Source of the DNA: Mucilaginibacter_A sp964236465
GTDB taxonomy: Bacteria; Bacteroidota; Bacteroidia; Sphingobacteriales; Sphingobacteriaceae
Length of the DNA stretch: 64,000 nucleotides
NCBI GenBank assembly: GCA_964236465.1
Contig: CAXSBZ010000011.1
Location: 1 to 64,000 of the forward strand
Direction of reading: 5' to 3'
This document shows positions 1 through 9,225 of the stretch, one piece after another. A model generated the notes under the pieces. The model was not told where the DNA came from and did no database searches. It saw only the letters and a list, made by a program, of their open reading frames with translations. The position numbers were made by a program, and so were the translations under genes. Each line of letters starts with the position of its first letter. The first letter of the stretch is position 1.

Positions 1-2761
1 AACCTTCGCGATCCTGTTGCTGTTTGGGTTTAGTGTTGAGGCACAAACCGTTCCGTCGCCCAAAGAACATTTTGGTTTTACTATTGGCGATGATTACAAG
101 CTGGCTAATTACACGCAAACGGAAGCTTACTTTAAAAAACTGGCTGCATCGTCCAACCGTACCAAACTAATTGATATTGGTTTGACGGAGGAAGGCCGCC
201 ATCAGTATATGATGATCGTTTCTTCTCCCGAAAACATCAAAAATTTAAACCAGTACAAAGAAATCGCCCAAAAACTGGCCCGTGCCGAAGGTTTGACCGA
301 CCAGCAGGCACTGGCACTGGCGGCAAAAGGCAAAGCGGTGGTTTGGATTGATGGCGGTTTGCACGCTACGGAAGTGGTTGGCGCACACCAGTTGATCGAA
401 ACGATGTATGACCTGGTTACCCGGAAAGATGTAGAAACGATGCGCATCCTGGACAACGTGATTGTGCTGATGACGCACGCCAACCCGGACGGCCAGGAGC
501 TGGTTTCCGATTGGTACATGCAGGAACCGGATGTAAAAAAACGCAATACCAACGTGCCCCGGCTTTGGGAAAAATACATTGGCCATGATAATAACCGAGA
601 TTTTTACATGATGAACACGAAGGAAAGCAGCAATATGAACCAGCAATTGTTTGTAGAATGGTTTCCGCAGATCATGTACAACCACCATCAGCGCGGCCCG
701 GAAGGCTCTGTGCTGGCCGGGCCGCCATATCGCGATCCTTTTAATTATGTGTTTGATCCGCTGATGATTACTGGGATTGATGCTTTGGGCGCAGCGATGT
801 ACAGCCGGTTGAATGTGGAGAACAAGCCTGGCTACACGCGTTTGACCGGTTCCAGTTTTTCTACCTGGTACAACGGCGGCTTGCGCACCACAACCCAATT
901 CCATAACATGATCGGTTTGCTGACGGAAATTATCGGCAGCCCAACGCCCGAAAAAATCCCGGTTGTGCCCGCGCGGCTGATTCCGAACGGTGCCACGCCA
1001 AATCCGATTTTGCCGCAGGATGTGTGGCATTTCAGGCAATCTATTGATTATTCGGTTTCGCTGAATTATGCCGTGCTGGATTATGCTGCTCGCCAGCGCG
1101 ACGAAGTGCTGTTCAACATCTACCGCATGGGCAAAAACTCCATCGAACGTGGCAGCAAAGATTACTGGACACTTTCGCCCAAACGTGCCGATGCGATTAC
1201 AAAAGCTTATCAAAACGACCAAAAAAACACCGATAAAAACAGTAATGCCACAACTGGCGACCCGATGGGCTGGATGACGCGCGGAAGCGAAATCCCAATG
1301 AAATATTATGATGCGGTGTTGAAAAACCCGGAACTGCGTGATCCGCGCGGTTATATCATCACGGCTGATCAACCTGATTTCCCGACGGCGGTAAAATTTT
1401 TAAATGCGCTGATTAAAGCAGGAATTAGGGTAGAAAAAGCAACCGCTGAGTTTACGGTGGCTGGCAAAAAATATCCGGCCGGTTCTTACGTAGTTAAAAC
1501 CGATCAGGCTTTCCGGCCGCATATGCTGGATATGTTTGAGCCGCAAGACCATCCGAATGATTTCCTGTATCCGGGTGGCCCGCCGATCCGGCCTTATGAT
1601 TCGGCTGGCTGGACGCTGGCTTACCAAATGGGCGTAACTTTTGACCGTGTGCTGGATGCGTTTAACGGCCCTTTTCAGTTGCTGCCTTATGGTGAAATCC
1701 AATCTCCCCCAAAACAAAATTTGGCTTCAACAAGCGGTGCCGGTTTTTTGCTGAGTTCGCAGCAAAACAATTCTTTTATTGCGGTAAATAATTTATTGAA
1801 GGCCAGTATTGAAGTTTATCGCTTGCCAAAAGGGATTACGGGAACGGTAGAAACGGGTACATTTTTTGTTCCTGCGGGAAATCAGGCCAAAATAATCCTC
1901 GAAAAATCGGCTGCGGATTTAGGTGTAAAAGTAGCTGTGATCAACCAAAAACCTGCCGATGCGGTCAAAGTTTCTGCCATGCGCATCGGCCTTTGGGATA
2001 CTTACGGCGGCTCGATCCCTTCCGGCTGGACGCGCTGGCTGCTGGAGCAGTACCATTTTCCGTACGAACAAGTTTATCCGCAGGAAATTGATGCCGGCAA
2101 CCTCAAAAATAAATATGATGTGCTGATTTTTGTAACGCGGGCAATTCCTCCTATCGGCGGAGAAGGTAGGGACAGAAGTTTGTATGCAGACCGTGCGCCG
2201 AAACTGGAAGAAGTACCTGCAGCATTTAGGAAAATGCTTGGAAGTATCTCTCCCGAAAAATCAATTCCGCAACTAAAAGCTTTTCTGGAAGCCGGCGGAT
2301 CGATTGTAACGCTGGGCACGAGCACTAATTTGGCTTATCATTTGGGTTTGCCGGTACACAATTTTTTGGTCGATAAAAACAGTAGTGGTGTTGAAAAGCC
2401 GTTGCCCGGAACCAAATATTATGTTCCTGGCAGCGTGCTTAGGGTTCAGGTTGATCCTGATCAGCCGGCAAACTGGGGAATGGCAACCGAAGCGGATATT
2501 GATTTTGACAACAGTCCGGTTTTTAAACTGGATGCCGACGCTGCCCAAAAAGGTGTAAAACCACTGATCTGGTTCCCGAATGATAAGCCTTTGCGCAGTG
2601 GCTGGGCGTTTGGCCAAAATTATTTAAAAGATGGCGTGACCGGGTTTTTTGCACCAGTTGGTGCAGGCAAATTTTATGCTTTCGGGCCAGATATTACTTT
2701 CCGCGGCCAGTCTCAGGGTACGTTCAAATTGCTGTTTAATCAGCTGTATTTGAGCAAGTAG
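1..2761 (+). CDS. Secreted M14-family zinc carboxypeptidase (5' end outside window)
   Basis: The frame is open to the window edge, and the first visible residues (TFAILLLFGFSVEAQ) are the end of a signal peptide, so the true start lies upstream; the TTG at 17 is probably not the start. Zn ligands of the M14 fold are visible: HATE at about residues 116-119 (counting from the TTG) and a later His in NHHQRGPEG near 222, with substrate-side motifs HANPDGQE and NNRDF between. About 914 residues is much longer than a lone M14 domain (about 300). The C-terminal half carries no motif I recognise, apart from a stretch (KYDVLIFVTRAIPP) reminiscent of glutamine-amidotransferase-like folds. The likely role is periplasmic or extracellular peptide trimming. 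Near-copies of the dispersed motif occur at about 1232 and 2363 (DKNSN, DKNSS). Family assignment is firm; substrate is unknown. Confidence 0.85.
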   Translation, partial: TFAILLLFGFSVEAQTVPSPKEHFGFTIGDDYKLANYTQTEAYFKKLAASSNRTKLIDIGLTEEGRHQYMMIVSSPENIKNLNQYKEIAQKLARAEGLTDQQALALAAKGKAVVWIDGGLHATEVVGAHQLIETMYDLVTRKDVETMRILDNVIVLMTHANPDGQELVSDWYMQEPDVKKRNTNVPRLWEKYIGHDNNRDFYMMNTKESSNMNQQLFVEWFPQIMYNHHQRGPEGSVLAGPPYRDPFNYVFDPLMITGIDALGAAMYSRLNVENKPGYTRLTGSSFSTWYNGGLRTTTQFHNMIGLLTEIIGSPTPEKIPVVPARLIPNGATPNPILPQDVWHFRQSIDYSVSLNYAVLDYAARQRDEVLFNIYRMGKNSIERGSKDYWTLSPKRADAITKAYQNDQKNTDKNSNATTGDPMGWMTRGSEIPMKYYDAVLKNPELRDPRGYIITADQPDFPTAVKFLNALIKAGIRVEKATAEFTVAGKKYPAGSYVVKTDQAFRPHMLDMFEPQDHPNDFLYPGGPPIRPYDSAGWTLAYQMGVTFDRVLDAFNGPFQLLPYGEIQSPPKQNLASTSGAGFLLSSQQNNSFIAVNNLLKASIEVYRLPKGITGTVETGTFFVPAGNQAKIILEKSAADLGVKVAVINQKPADAVKVSAMRIGLWDTYGGSIPSGWTRWLLEQYHFPYEQVYPQEIDAGNLKNKYDVLIFVTRAIPPIGGEGRDRSLYADRAPKLEEVPAAFRKMLGSISPEKSIPQLKAFLEAGGSIVTLGTSTNLAYHLGLPVHNFLVDKNSSGVEKPLPGTKYYVPGSVLRVQVDPDQPANWGMATEADIDFDNSPVFKLDADAAQKGVKPLIWFPNDKPLRSGWAFGQNYLKDGVTGFFAPVGAGKFYAFGPDITFRGQSQGTFKLLFNQLYLSK

Positions 2762-2763
2762 AT

Positions 2764-2813
2764 TTTAGGTTGATAAAAGAAGCATTGATAGAACTGCCAA
2801 TGCTTCTTTTATC
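2764..2813 (+). terminator. Inverted pair of the dispersed motif, terminator-like
   Basis: Directly after the peptidase stop codon a perfect 16-bp inverted repeat (2772-2787 with 2798-2813) encloses a 10-nt loop. Each arm holds one copy of the motif TAAAAGAAGCAT (2774 +, 2800 -). The left arm is preceded by the TTTTAGGT flank seen at many intergenic copies. A T-rich tract follows, so it could end transcription. Confidence 0.7.
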
Positions 2814-2923
2814 ATTGTTTTTTTGACTTTTTACCAGATTGTCTTATTTGTCATCTCATTTCTATTTTCATATCAAATCCATCCAAACGTTAACAAATCA
2901 ATACCAATTATTAAACTTTGATG

Positions 2924-2931
2924 TATCTTTG
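2924..2931 (+). promoter_or_regulatory. Candidate Bacteroidota -7 box (TATCTTTG)
   Basis: The sequence matches the TAnnTTTG consensus of the Bacteroidota housekeeping sigma factor. I see no convincing -33 TTTG at 18-21 bp upstream. It would give a leader of about 60 nt for the small ORF at 2998. Confidence 0.3.
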
Positions 2932-2997
2932 GCAATCTTTTATAACTTAAGTTTTATACCACCGTAAAAAAATTAAGTTTTATTTAAAAATACAAAA

Positions 2998-3189
2998 ATG
3001 AAAGACGAACTGATCGAAACGATAAATGCAAAAATAAAACAAAACAGACGCATCATGACTGCTTCTGCTTTTGGATTGGCCAGCATCGATATCCTGGTTA
3101 TGTTGCTGATCACGCACTATAAACATCCGGAACTGGTGAACATAATGGATGTAACTTTGGTTAAAAGTTTTTTTCGGAACTTTAGCTAA
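2998..3189 (+). CDS. Small hypothetical protein, one membrane segment
   Basis: The 63-residue product has a charged N-terminus (MKDELIETINAKIKQNRR), one hydrophobic stretch at about 22-40 (ASAFGLASIDILVMLLI) and a short polar tail. That layout suits a small single-pass membrane protein. An A-rich leader precedes the ATG, as is usual where Shine-Dalgarno is not used. It stands alone between the peptidase terminator and the convergent SDR gene. I do not recognise a family. Confidence 0.45.
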   Translation: MKDELIETINAKIKQNRRIMTASAFGLASIDILVMLLITHYKHPELVNIMDVTLVKSFFRNFS

Positions 3190-3206
3190 ACAGTTTTAAC
3201 AACAGC

Positions 3207-3233
3207 ATACTTCTTTTATCGGCATAAAATTTA
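3207..3233 (-). repeat. Dispersed motif copy (TAAAAGAAGTAT)
   Basis: This copy reads on the minus strand, with its flank AATTTTATGCC on the minus-strand 5' side. It lies between the convergent ends of the small ORF and the SDR gene, and its flank overlaps the SDR stop codon. Confidence 0.7.
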
Positions 3234-4250
3234 CTTCCTGATCTTGCCGATTAAAAATAAAACCCCGACTGCAGCGACAGCAATTCCGGCTACTGTGTTT
3301 ACCCGTTTCTGGGTGATGGTTTTGGAAGTATAGCCGCCCGAAACTTGGTTGTAAGTTCCTGTGGGATGCAAAATATTTCCTGAAGTTATGGGCGCATCTT
3401 GTCCTACTTTCATATACGTTTCCAACCCTTTCGCCATAAAATATTCTGCCACGCCCGGCAACAAAGCATTGCTCAAACGCACCAAATAAGCTACTGCGCC
3501 AATCGTAGTTGAATTTCTCGGGTTCACAGCCAAATCAACAATAGTATTAGCTATTTTGGTAGTTGGGATTACCGGCGGAACGGGTTTCAATACTTTGCCC
3601 AAATAATTTCCGGCGTGCCGACTTCCAGGTGTATCCAAAAATGCCGGAAAAACATCGCAAATATGTATCTGTGGAAAACGGTATAACTCCGCACGCAAAG
3701 CTTCGCTGTAACCCCGCAACCCAAACTTGCTCACGCTGTAAGACAAACTGTACGGCGTGGCCACCCAGCCGCCAACAGAATTCATGTTGATGATGGTACC
3801 CGATTCCTGCTTTTTAAAATACGGCACAACCGCATAAGCACCGTAAATGGCTCCGAGCAAATTGGTTTTGATCACCTGCTCATGTTCGGCCAACGGCACG
3901 GCATTAAACTCGCCTGCAATGGCCACGCCGGCAATATTTACCCAAACATCTATTTTTCCTCCGAAATCAAAAGCTGCCTTTGCCAGCCGGTTTACGCTTT
4001 CCGCATTGCTAACGTCGGTGGGCACGGCCAACGCTTTGGCACCTAATTTCTGGCAAACGGCGGCTACTTCTTCCAGCTCGTTTTGTTGTCTTGCGGCCAA
4101 AATTAAGGTGCCTCTGTAGCGGGCAAACTCCAAAGCGGTAGCACGTCCAACGCCGCTGGAAGCTCCGGTGATTACAACAACTTGCTGATTTAAAGGTGTT
4201 TTATTAGTTGATTTGAAAATGCTGCCCATGGTTTTTTTAAATTGAATCAA
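3231..4250 (-). CDS. SDR-family oxidoreductase with C-terminal membrane segment
   Basis: This is a classical short-chain dehydrogenase. The NAD(P)-binding TGASSGVG sits at about residues 28-35, a NIAG variant of NNAG follows, and the catalytic Ser and YSVSK (YxxxK) lie near 160-178. At 339 residues it is longer than the usual 250 because of a C-terminal extension ending in a hydrophobic segment (about 319-336, AGIAVAAVGVLFLIG) and a basic tail. This suggests the enzyme is tethered to the inner membrane. A second Met at residue 8 (MGSIFKS) is an equally good start. The substrate cannot be told from sequence. Confidence 0.85.
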   Translation of the reverse strand: MIQFKKTMGSIFKSTNKTPLNQQVVVITGASSGVGRATALEFARYRGTLILAARQQNELEEVAAVCQKLGAKALAVPTDVSNAESVNRLAKAAFDFGGKIDVWVNIAGVAIAGEFNAVPLAEHEQVIKTNLLGAIYGAYAVVPYFKKQESGTIINMNSVGGWVATPYSLSYSVSKFGLRGYSEALRAELYRFPQIHICDVFPAFLDTPGSRHAGNYLGKVLKPVPPVIPTTKIANTIVDLAVNPRNSTTIGAVAYLVRLSNALLPGVAEYFMAKGLETYMKVGQDAPITSGNILHPTGTYNQVSGGYTSKTITQKRVNTVAGIAVAAVGVLFLIGKIRK

Positions 4251-4400
4251 AATTTAGGTTGATAAAAGAAGCATCTGATAAACAAGCTAAATTTTTGTTT
4301 CTCCTTTTTGCTTTATTTTTGAAAAGACAACAAGCACTTTTAAACTTTGTTGTAGCGGAAGCTTTTCTTTGTCAAAATCCGGATGCTTCTTTTAGCACCC
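4251..4400. repeat. Two opposed motif copies flanking a short intergenic stretch
   Basis: A + copy at 4263-4274 is preceded by AATTTAGGT. A - copy at 4383-4394 is followed by GCACCCCAAAATT. Together they frame the space between the divergently transcribed SDR and DinB genes. About 110 nt separates them, so any hairpin would be loose. Confidence 0.7.
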
Positions 4401-4434
4401 CAAAATTGGTGCTTCAACTTAAAACCCGCTCGAA

Positions 4435-4896
4435 ATGAAAACACATTTTTTAAAGCTTTTTAATTACGATAAATACGCCAATTTATTGATCCTACAAAAT
4501 ATGTTTGAAGCCGGAAATCCGCAGAAAACAGAACAAATCATGGCGCATCTGTTGCTGACGCAGCAGGTTTGGCTACAACGCTGCCAAGGGTTATCACCAA
4601 AAAATATTATCATCTGGCCGGATTGGAAAATAGAAACTTTTGAACCGCTTATCCATCAAAATTATGCGGCTTATACTGATTTTATCCAACAAGAACCTAA
4701 AAATTTTGCTCAGCAGATCAATTACAAAAATACCAGAGAAGAAAGTTTTCAGAATTGTTTGAGTGATATTTTAACGCACGTTATCAATCACGGCACACAT
4801 CACCGGGCGCAAATCGGCCAGCTTTTGAAATTAGCCGGATTGCAAACTTTACCCGTTACAGATTATATTATTTATTTGCGGGAAAGGGATTTTTAA
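4435..4896 (+). CDS. DinB-family putative metal-dependent hydrolase
   Basis: The 153-residue protein has the size and helical pattern of the DinB/YfiT four-helix bundle. The family's metal-binding His residues are visible: an early one in IMAHLLL (about residue 38) and the later HGTHHRAQIGQLL (about 120-132). Members use a divalent metal; some transfer bacillithiol or mycothiol and others are uncharacterised. The gene is single, with divergent SDR upstream. Family is confident, reaction unknown. Confidence 0.85.
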   Translation: MKTHFLKLFNYDKYANLLILQNMFEAGNPQKTEQIMAHLLLTQQVWLQRCQGLSPKNIIIWPDWKIETFEPLIHQNYAAYTDFIQQEPKNFAQQINYKNTREESFQNCLSDILTHVINHGTHHRAQIGQLLKLAGLQTLPVTDYIIYLRERDF

Positions 4897-5088
4897 AAAT
4901 TATTTCCGTTAGTAAAGCTCTTAAAAATACAGTCTCGGCTTCGGCTTTTCTGCCGTCCATTAATAAGTTTTAGCTGAATATTCAAAATTAAGCGATTAGC
5001 TTCTTTATTATTTTTTATTTCGAATTGATTGAAACAAAATCTACAAAATTTTTCTTTTATGTTTTTAAACCAACAAATTACACGTCTG

Positions 5089-5544
5089 ATGAAAACTAAT
5101 GAAGAAATAGTAAGCGATTTAAACAGCTTAGTAACCATTTTGAATGATGGGAAAAAAGGATACGAATCCGCAGCAGAAACAACTGATTCTTTGGCATTAA
5201 AAGCTGTTTTTGAAAAATACGCTTTAGAGCGTGCTGAATATGCTACAGAATTGAAAGCACATATTAAGCAACATGGTGGCAACGAGGATGACAATGATAC
5301 TGGAGGTATTTTGGGTGCAATCCACCGCGGCTGGATTGACGTGAAACAAGCAGTTACCGGAAACGATAACAAAGCAATTTTAGATGCAATCATCACTGGC
5401 GAAAAATCTGCCCTTGAAAAATATGATGGTTACATTGCAGATTATACAGATCATGCAGATCATTTAGCTTTGTTGCAAAAACAACGCAATGGTATTCAAT
5501 CAGATTTGAACCAAATTGAATCTTTAAAAATACAGAACGCTTAA
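5089..5544 (+). CDS. PA2169-like four-helix-bundle protein (DUF2383)
   Basis: The 151-residue product from MKTNEEIVSDLN is almost entirely helical and acidic. Its repeated pattern (KAVFEKYALERAEYATELKAHI, and GEKSALEKYDGYIAD) is typical of the ferritin-like PA2169/DUF2383 family, which in other bacteria is often linked to stress. An upstream in-frame start at 5029 would add 20 residues (MKQNLQNFS...) not expected for the family, so the Met at 5089 is preferred. A strong terminator follows at once. Molecular function is unknown. Confidence 0.8.
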   Translation: MKTNEEIVSDLNSLVTILNDGKKGYESAAETTDSLALKAVFEKYALERAEYATELKAHIKQHGGNEDDNDTGGILGAIHRGWIDVKQAVTGNDNKAILDAIITGEKSALEKYDGYIADYTDHADHLALLQKQRNGIQSDLNQIESLKIQNA

Positions 5545-5560
5545 TTATTTTTAAGCTGAT

Positions 5561-5594
5561 AAAAAAGCATCGTCTTTGCAGGCGATGCTTTTTT
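5561..5594 (+). terminator. Rho-independent terminator
   Basis: The arms AAAAAAGCATCG (5561-5572) and CGATGCTTTTTT (5583-5594) pair perfectly around a 10-nt loop and end in a T-run. The stem resembles the dispersed motif (ctgataaaaaagcat) but is a diverged version. Confidence 0.85.
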
Positions 5595-5622
5595 TATGCC
5601 CTTCTTTTTATTTTTGTTCCCC

Positions 5623-5648
5623 AATTTTAGGTCGATAAAAGAAGCATC
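5623..5648 (+). repeat. Dispersed motif copy with full left flank
   Basis: The AATTTTAGGTC flank is followed by GATAAAAGAAGCATC (core 5636-5647). This is a good example of the extended intergenic form. Confidence 0.75.
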
Positions 5649-5763
5649 GACTGATAAAAGTTCCTGCTTAATTGTTACTTTGCAAGATTAAAAATCAGGT
5701 TTCCGCTAAAACAGTTCCTGCGGATTGCTGGTTAACGCAACAAATAAAACCTTGTCCTGCTGT

Positions 5764-6762
5764 ATGCAATTGCCTTTTGTAAACGATAAAAATTCCGGTC
5801 CGCGTATCAAAATTTTCACCTGGCATATTCACGGCACTTATCTATATTACTTATCGTTAGGCAGTTATGAAATATATATTCCGGTAAGTAAAGAAGCAAA
5901 ACCCGGTTATGTTGGCAGAGGAACCACTTTTCCCTTCGGACAGAATGTGCATGAAGTAGATGAAGAAAAAGTAAAAGAGCTGGAGTTGGACTGCATCTTG
6001 TTCCAAACCAAAAAAAACTTTCTGGAAGACCAGTACGAAACACTTTCGGCAGCACAGCGCAAACTACCGAAGGTTTATCTGGAGCACGATCCGCCGCAGG
6101 AAAGCACGCCTTATACCAAGCATACTATCACTGATAGCAGCATCAACCTGGTTCATGTTACGCATTTTAACAGTTTACTTTGGGACAATAACAATCAGCC
6201 TTTTACGGTGATTGAGCATGGCGTGGAAGTGCGGGAAGTGCCATATTCCGGCGAGCTGGAACGCGGGATTGTGGTGATCAATAATATTGAAAGACGAGGA
6301 CGCCGGCTTGGATTAGATGTTTTTCTGGAAGTACAAAAACACATTCCCATTGATTTGGTTGGCATGGGTGCCGAGCGGTTAGGTTTAGGCGAAGTTTTGC
6401 ACCCGGAGCTGCCGGAATTTTTGAGCAGATACCGTTTCTTTTTCAACCCGATCCGGTTTACCAGCTTGGGCTTGGCCGTTTGCGAAGCCATGATGATGGG
6501 CATTCCGGTGGTTGGTTTGGCTACTACGGAACTGGCTTCGGTCATTAAAAATGGTAAAACCGGGATTATCCATACCGATATTAATTACCTGATCAATGCG
6601 ATGAAAGACTTATTAAATAATCGTGAAAAAGCACAGCAAATTGGCGCAGCAGGCAAAGAAATGGCTTTACAACGTTTTGATATTAAACGCTTTACGGCGG
6701 ACTGGCTCCGTGTTTTTAAGGCAGCGATCAGCAAAAATCAACCTTCAAAAATTACCTTGTAA
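5764..6762 (+). CDS. GT4-type glycosyltransferase
   Basis: The 332-residue GT-B enzyme begins best at MQLPFVND; the frame is open from 5725. The C-terminal half holds the nucleotide-sugar site typical of GT4: FNPIRFTSLGLAVCEAMMMG, then IPVVGLATTEL, with the acidic pair that holds the donor. The N-terminal half has a short acceptor-binding fold (FTWHIHGTYLYYLS). It starts a run of sugar genes (SDR, HldE, other GTs), which points to lipopolysaccharide or exopolysaccharide assembly on the cytoplasmic face. The stop codon TAA (6760-6762) is the first three bases of a dispersed-motif copy. Donor and acceptor are unknown. Confidence 0.82.
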   Translation: MQLPFVNDKNSGPRIKIFTWHIHGTYLYYLSLGSYEIYIPVSKEAKPGYVGRGTTFPFGQNVHEVDEEKVKELELDCILFQTKKNFLEDQYETLSAAQRKLPKVYLEHDPPQESTPYTKHTITDSSINLVHVTHFNSLLWDNNNQPFTVIEHGVEVREVPYSGELERGIVVINNIERRGRRLGLDVFLEVQKHIPIDLVGMGAERLGLGEVLHPELPEFLSRYRFFFNPIRFTSLGLAVCEAMMMGIPVVGLATTELASVIKNGKTGIIHTDINYLINAMKDLLNNREKAQQIGAAGKEMALQRFDIKRFTADWLRVFKAAISKNQPSKITL

Positions 6763-6772
6763 AAGAAGCATC
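6760..6772 (+). repeat. Dispersed motif copy containing a stop codon
   Basis: The core TAAAAGAAGCAT begins with the TAA that ends the glycosyltransferase. No AT-rich left flank is present, because that side is coding. Confidence 0.7.
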
Positions 6773-6817
6773 ATCAAAAATCAACCTAACAAAATCATAC
6801 AAAAATTAATTTAAAAA

Positions 6818-7543
6818 ATGGAAAAATTACAAGGCAAAGTCGCGTTAGTGAGCGGCGGCGCACAAGGATTGGGGCAGCAGATTTGCTACCAGCTGGCCGA
6901 AGCCGGTGCAATGGTTATTGCAGGCGATATCCAGGAAGAAAAAGCAGCAGGAACGGTAAAAACAATTACTGATAAAGGCGGAAAAGCTGTTGCCATGCGT
7001 TTGGATGTGAGCAGTGAAGAATCGGTTAAAACGACGATCGAAAAGATCAAAAACGAATACGGCAGTTTGAATATTCTGGTAAATAATGCTGGCATCGATT
7101 TTACCAAATCTATTATGGAACTTTCTGTTTCTGAGTGGGATGCAGCGTTTTCAGTAAATCTGCGCGGACCGTTTTTAATGTCCAAATATGGCATGGTAGT
7201 GATGTCTGAGCAGAAATCCGGCAACATCATTAACATAGTAAGTACGGCATCGTTGCGCGCCTGGACAGAAGCTTCCGTTTATCACGCTTCCAAATGGGGG
7301 CTGCGCGGATTTAGCCATGCGCTTTTTACCGAAGCACGCAAAGTGAATGTGAAAGTTACCGCCATTATTGCTGGTGGCATGAGCACGCCGTTTTTGCTGG
7401 ACCGTTTCCCGGATATCCCGCCGCAAAATTTGCAGGACCCGAAAAATGTAGCTACCAAAATCCGTTATATCATTGAGGATGATACTGATACCGTGGTTCC
7501 GGAAATTTTAATTTTACCTTTGATGGAGACCAGCTGGCCTTAA
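6818..7543 (+). CDS. SDR-family oxidoreductase
   Basis: The 241-residue classical SDR shows the cofactor motif SGGAQGLG (about residues 12-19), NNAG (about 88-91), a catalytic Ser in IVSTAS and YHASK (about 151-155). The length is normal for the family. It lies 55 bp after a glycosyltransferase and 51 bp before hldE, so it is probably co-transcribed and may act on a sugar or sugar nucleotide. That link is inference from position only. Its stop codon TAA starts the left flank of a motif copy. Confidence 0.85.
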   Translation: MEKLQGKVALVSGGAQGLGQQICYQLAEAGAMVIAGDIQEEKAAGTVKTITDKGGKAVAMRLDVSSEESVKTTIEKIKNEYGSLNILVNNAGIDFTKSIMELSVSEWDAAFSVNLRGPFLMSKYGMVVMSEQKSGNIINIVSTASLRAWTEASVYHASKWGLRGFSHALFTEARKVNVKVTAIIAGGMSTPFLLDRFPDIPPQNLQDPKNVATKIRYIIEDDTDTVVPEILILPLMETSWP

Positions 7544-7597
7544 ATTTTAGGTTGATAAAAACAGCATCCGCAAAAAAACATCGATAAAAACAGCATG
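7541..7597 (+). repeat. Two same-strand motif copies between SDR and hldE
   Basis: The cores TAAAAACAGCAT lie at 7556-7567 and 7585-7596, 29 bp apart. The first has the TAAATTTTAGG flank, whose TAA is the SDR stop codon. The second ends in the ATG at 7595 that opens hldE. The whole intergenic gap is therefore largely made of the repeat. Confidence 0.75.
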
Positions 7598-9082
7598 ACC
7601 AAAAGCAGGCACGAAGAGATTATGAACCAGTTTAACCAGTTGAAAGTGCTGGTGATTGGTGATTTGGTGATGGATATATACCTGAAAGGCGACAGCTTCC
7701 GGTTGTCGCCGGAAGGGCCGGTGCCGGTGGTTACGATTTCTGACCGCGAAGAAATCCCGGGCGGCGCGGCCAATGCAGCCATCAACCTGAAAGCATTGGG
7801 CGCACAAGTCAGCTTTTTAGCGATTGCAGGCACGGATAAAGATGGCGACAAAGCTTGCGCTTACATGGAGAAAGCCGGGATTAACTGTAATGCAATTGTG
7901 CGTGAACCTTTGCGGACGACAGTTACGAAAACTCGCCTGGTTTCCAATGGGCAGTTGCTTAGCCGTTTTGACTGCGGTTCGCAAAATCCGCCTTCTTTAG
8001 CATCGGAACAGCAAATATTTCAATTTTTAAAACATAATTACAGCAGTTTTGATGCAGTTGTTTTGGGTGATTATAAAGCCGGTTTGTTCACGCCGGCTTT
8101 GATTGATTTTTTGCAACAGATGCAGCAGCAATCGCCTGTTTATCTGGCATTGGATTCTAAAAATTTGCCGCTGTTTACACCGCTTCAACCCTCTGTTGTC
8201 AAACCAAATTATGTGGAAGCGATTGGTTTGCTAAACCTGCAAAGCCTCAGCAAAAACAGGATCGAACAGTTAAAAAATTATGGCCCTACATTGTACCGGC
8301 TGACCGGTGCAGAACATATCACGCTGACTTTGGATGAAGATGGCTGTATGCTTTTTGAAAAAGGGGAATACATCCACCACACATTGGCGCATCTGGTTGA
8401 TAATCCACATGTTGTGGGCGCAGGCGATACTTTTATCAGCACCTTTACTTTGGCGCAATGCTCTGGAGCAAGCAGTGCAGAAGCGGCCGAACTGGCTACG
8501 GCGGCGGCAACGGTTGCCATCCGGAAAACGGCTACAGCACCCTGCTTTTTAAACGAGTTGAAAGCGTTTTTCTCCACGCAGGATAAATACGTTTCCGGTG
8601 CACCGGAACTGGAAGAATTGTGCCAGTTTTATCATCAGCAGGGCAAAAATGTGGTGTTTACCAACGGCTGTTTTGATATTTTGCATTCCGGCCACGTCAG
8701 TTATCTCAACCAGTCTAAAAATTATGGCGATGTGTTGATTGTAGGTTTGAACAATGACGAAAGTATCCGCCGTTTAAAAGGTTCTACAAGGCCGATTAAT
8801 GAGTTAGCCGACCGGATTTATGTACTTTCAGGCTTGAGTTCTATTGATCATATTGTGCCGTTTGGTTCTATGGAAGATGATACACCGTCGGCTTTAATTC
8901 GCGCAGCAAAACCGCAGTATTATATCAAAGGTGGCGATTATAACCTGCAAAATCTGCCGGAAGCGAATGTTGTGGAAGAAGTTGGTGGCCAGGTTGCGTT
9001 TATCCCGTTAGTGCCTGATCACTCCACCACCAACATGATCAAAAGGATTAATGAGGATGCGAAACTGGCTAAAGTAAGTTGA
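7595..9082 (+). CDS. hldE: Bifunctional D-glycero-beta-D-manno-heptose-7-P kinase / heptose-1-P adenylyltransferase
   Basis: The protein has two domains in the HldE order. The N-terminal PfkB-type kinase (about 15-320) shows VLVIGDLVMDIY, GGAANAAINL and the anion-hole/catalytic GAGDTF near residue 275. The C-terminal nucleotidyltransferase (about 345-490) shows TNGCFDILHSGHVSYL and the later KGGDYN. At 495 residues it matches HldE. It makes ADP-heptose for the lipopolysaccharide core, which fits the GT9 heptosyltransferase-like gene downstream. The start at 7595 lies inside a dispersed-motif copy; an in-frame ATG at 7622 (MNQFNQLKV) is possible but would shorten the N-terminus relative to relatives. 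Confidence 0.93.
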   Translation: MTKSRHEEIMNQFNQLKVLVIGDLVMDIYLKGDSFRLSPEGPVPVVTISDREEIPGGAANAAINLKALGAQVSFLAIAGTDKDGDKACAYMEKAGINCNAIVREPLRTTVTKTRLVSNGQLLSRFDCGSQNPPSLASEQQIFQFLKHNYSSFDAVVLGDYKAGLFTPALIDFLQQMQQQSPVYLALDSKNLPLFTPLQPSVVKPNYVEAIGLLNLQSLSKNRIEQLKNYGPTLYRLTGAEHITLTLDEDGCMLFEKGEYIHHTLAHLVDNPHVVGAGDTFISTFTLAQCSGASSAEAAELATAAATVAIRKTATAPCFLNELKAFFSTQDKYVSGAPELEELCQFYHQQGKNVVFTNGCFDILHSGHVSYLNQSKNYGDVLIVGLNNDESIRRLKGSTRPINELADRIYVLSGLSSIDHIVPFGSMEDDTPSALIRAAKPQYYIKGGDYNLQNLPEANVVEEVGGQVAFIPLVPDHSTTNMIKRINEDAKLAKVS

Positions 9083-9170
9083 GTTTATTTTAAATTAAGC
9101 GCGGAAAATCTTTAAAACAATAAAGTTTTGTTTTGGAGATTGAGATTAATTGTGAAGTAGAAATAATAGC

Positions 9171-9225
9171 AATGCTGCTTTTATCGTACTAAATTTGTAC
9201 TATTTGGTGTGATAAAAGCAGCATT
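9171..9225. terminator. Inverted motif pair between convergent genes
   Basis: AATGCTGCTTTTATC (9171-9185) pairs perfectly with GATAAAAGCAGCATT (9211-9225) across a 25-nt loop. Both arms carry the variant TAAAAGCAGCAT. It sits between the 3' ends of hldE and the GT2 gene, where it could serve as a two-way terminator. Confidence 0.65.

Noticed and set aside
245..1372. Long minus-strand frame opposite the M14 peptidase (375 codons)
   Set aside because: No family motif, His/Arg-rich shadow of a well-supported gene on the other strand.
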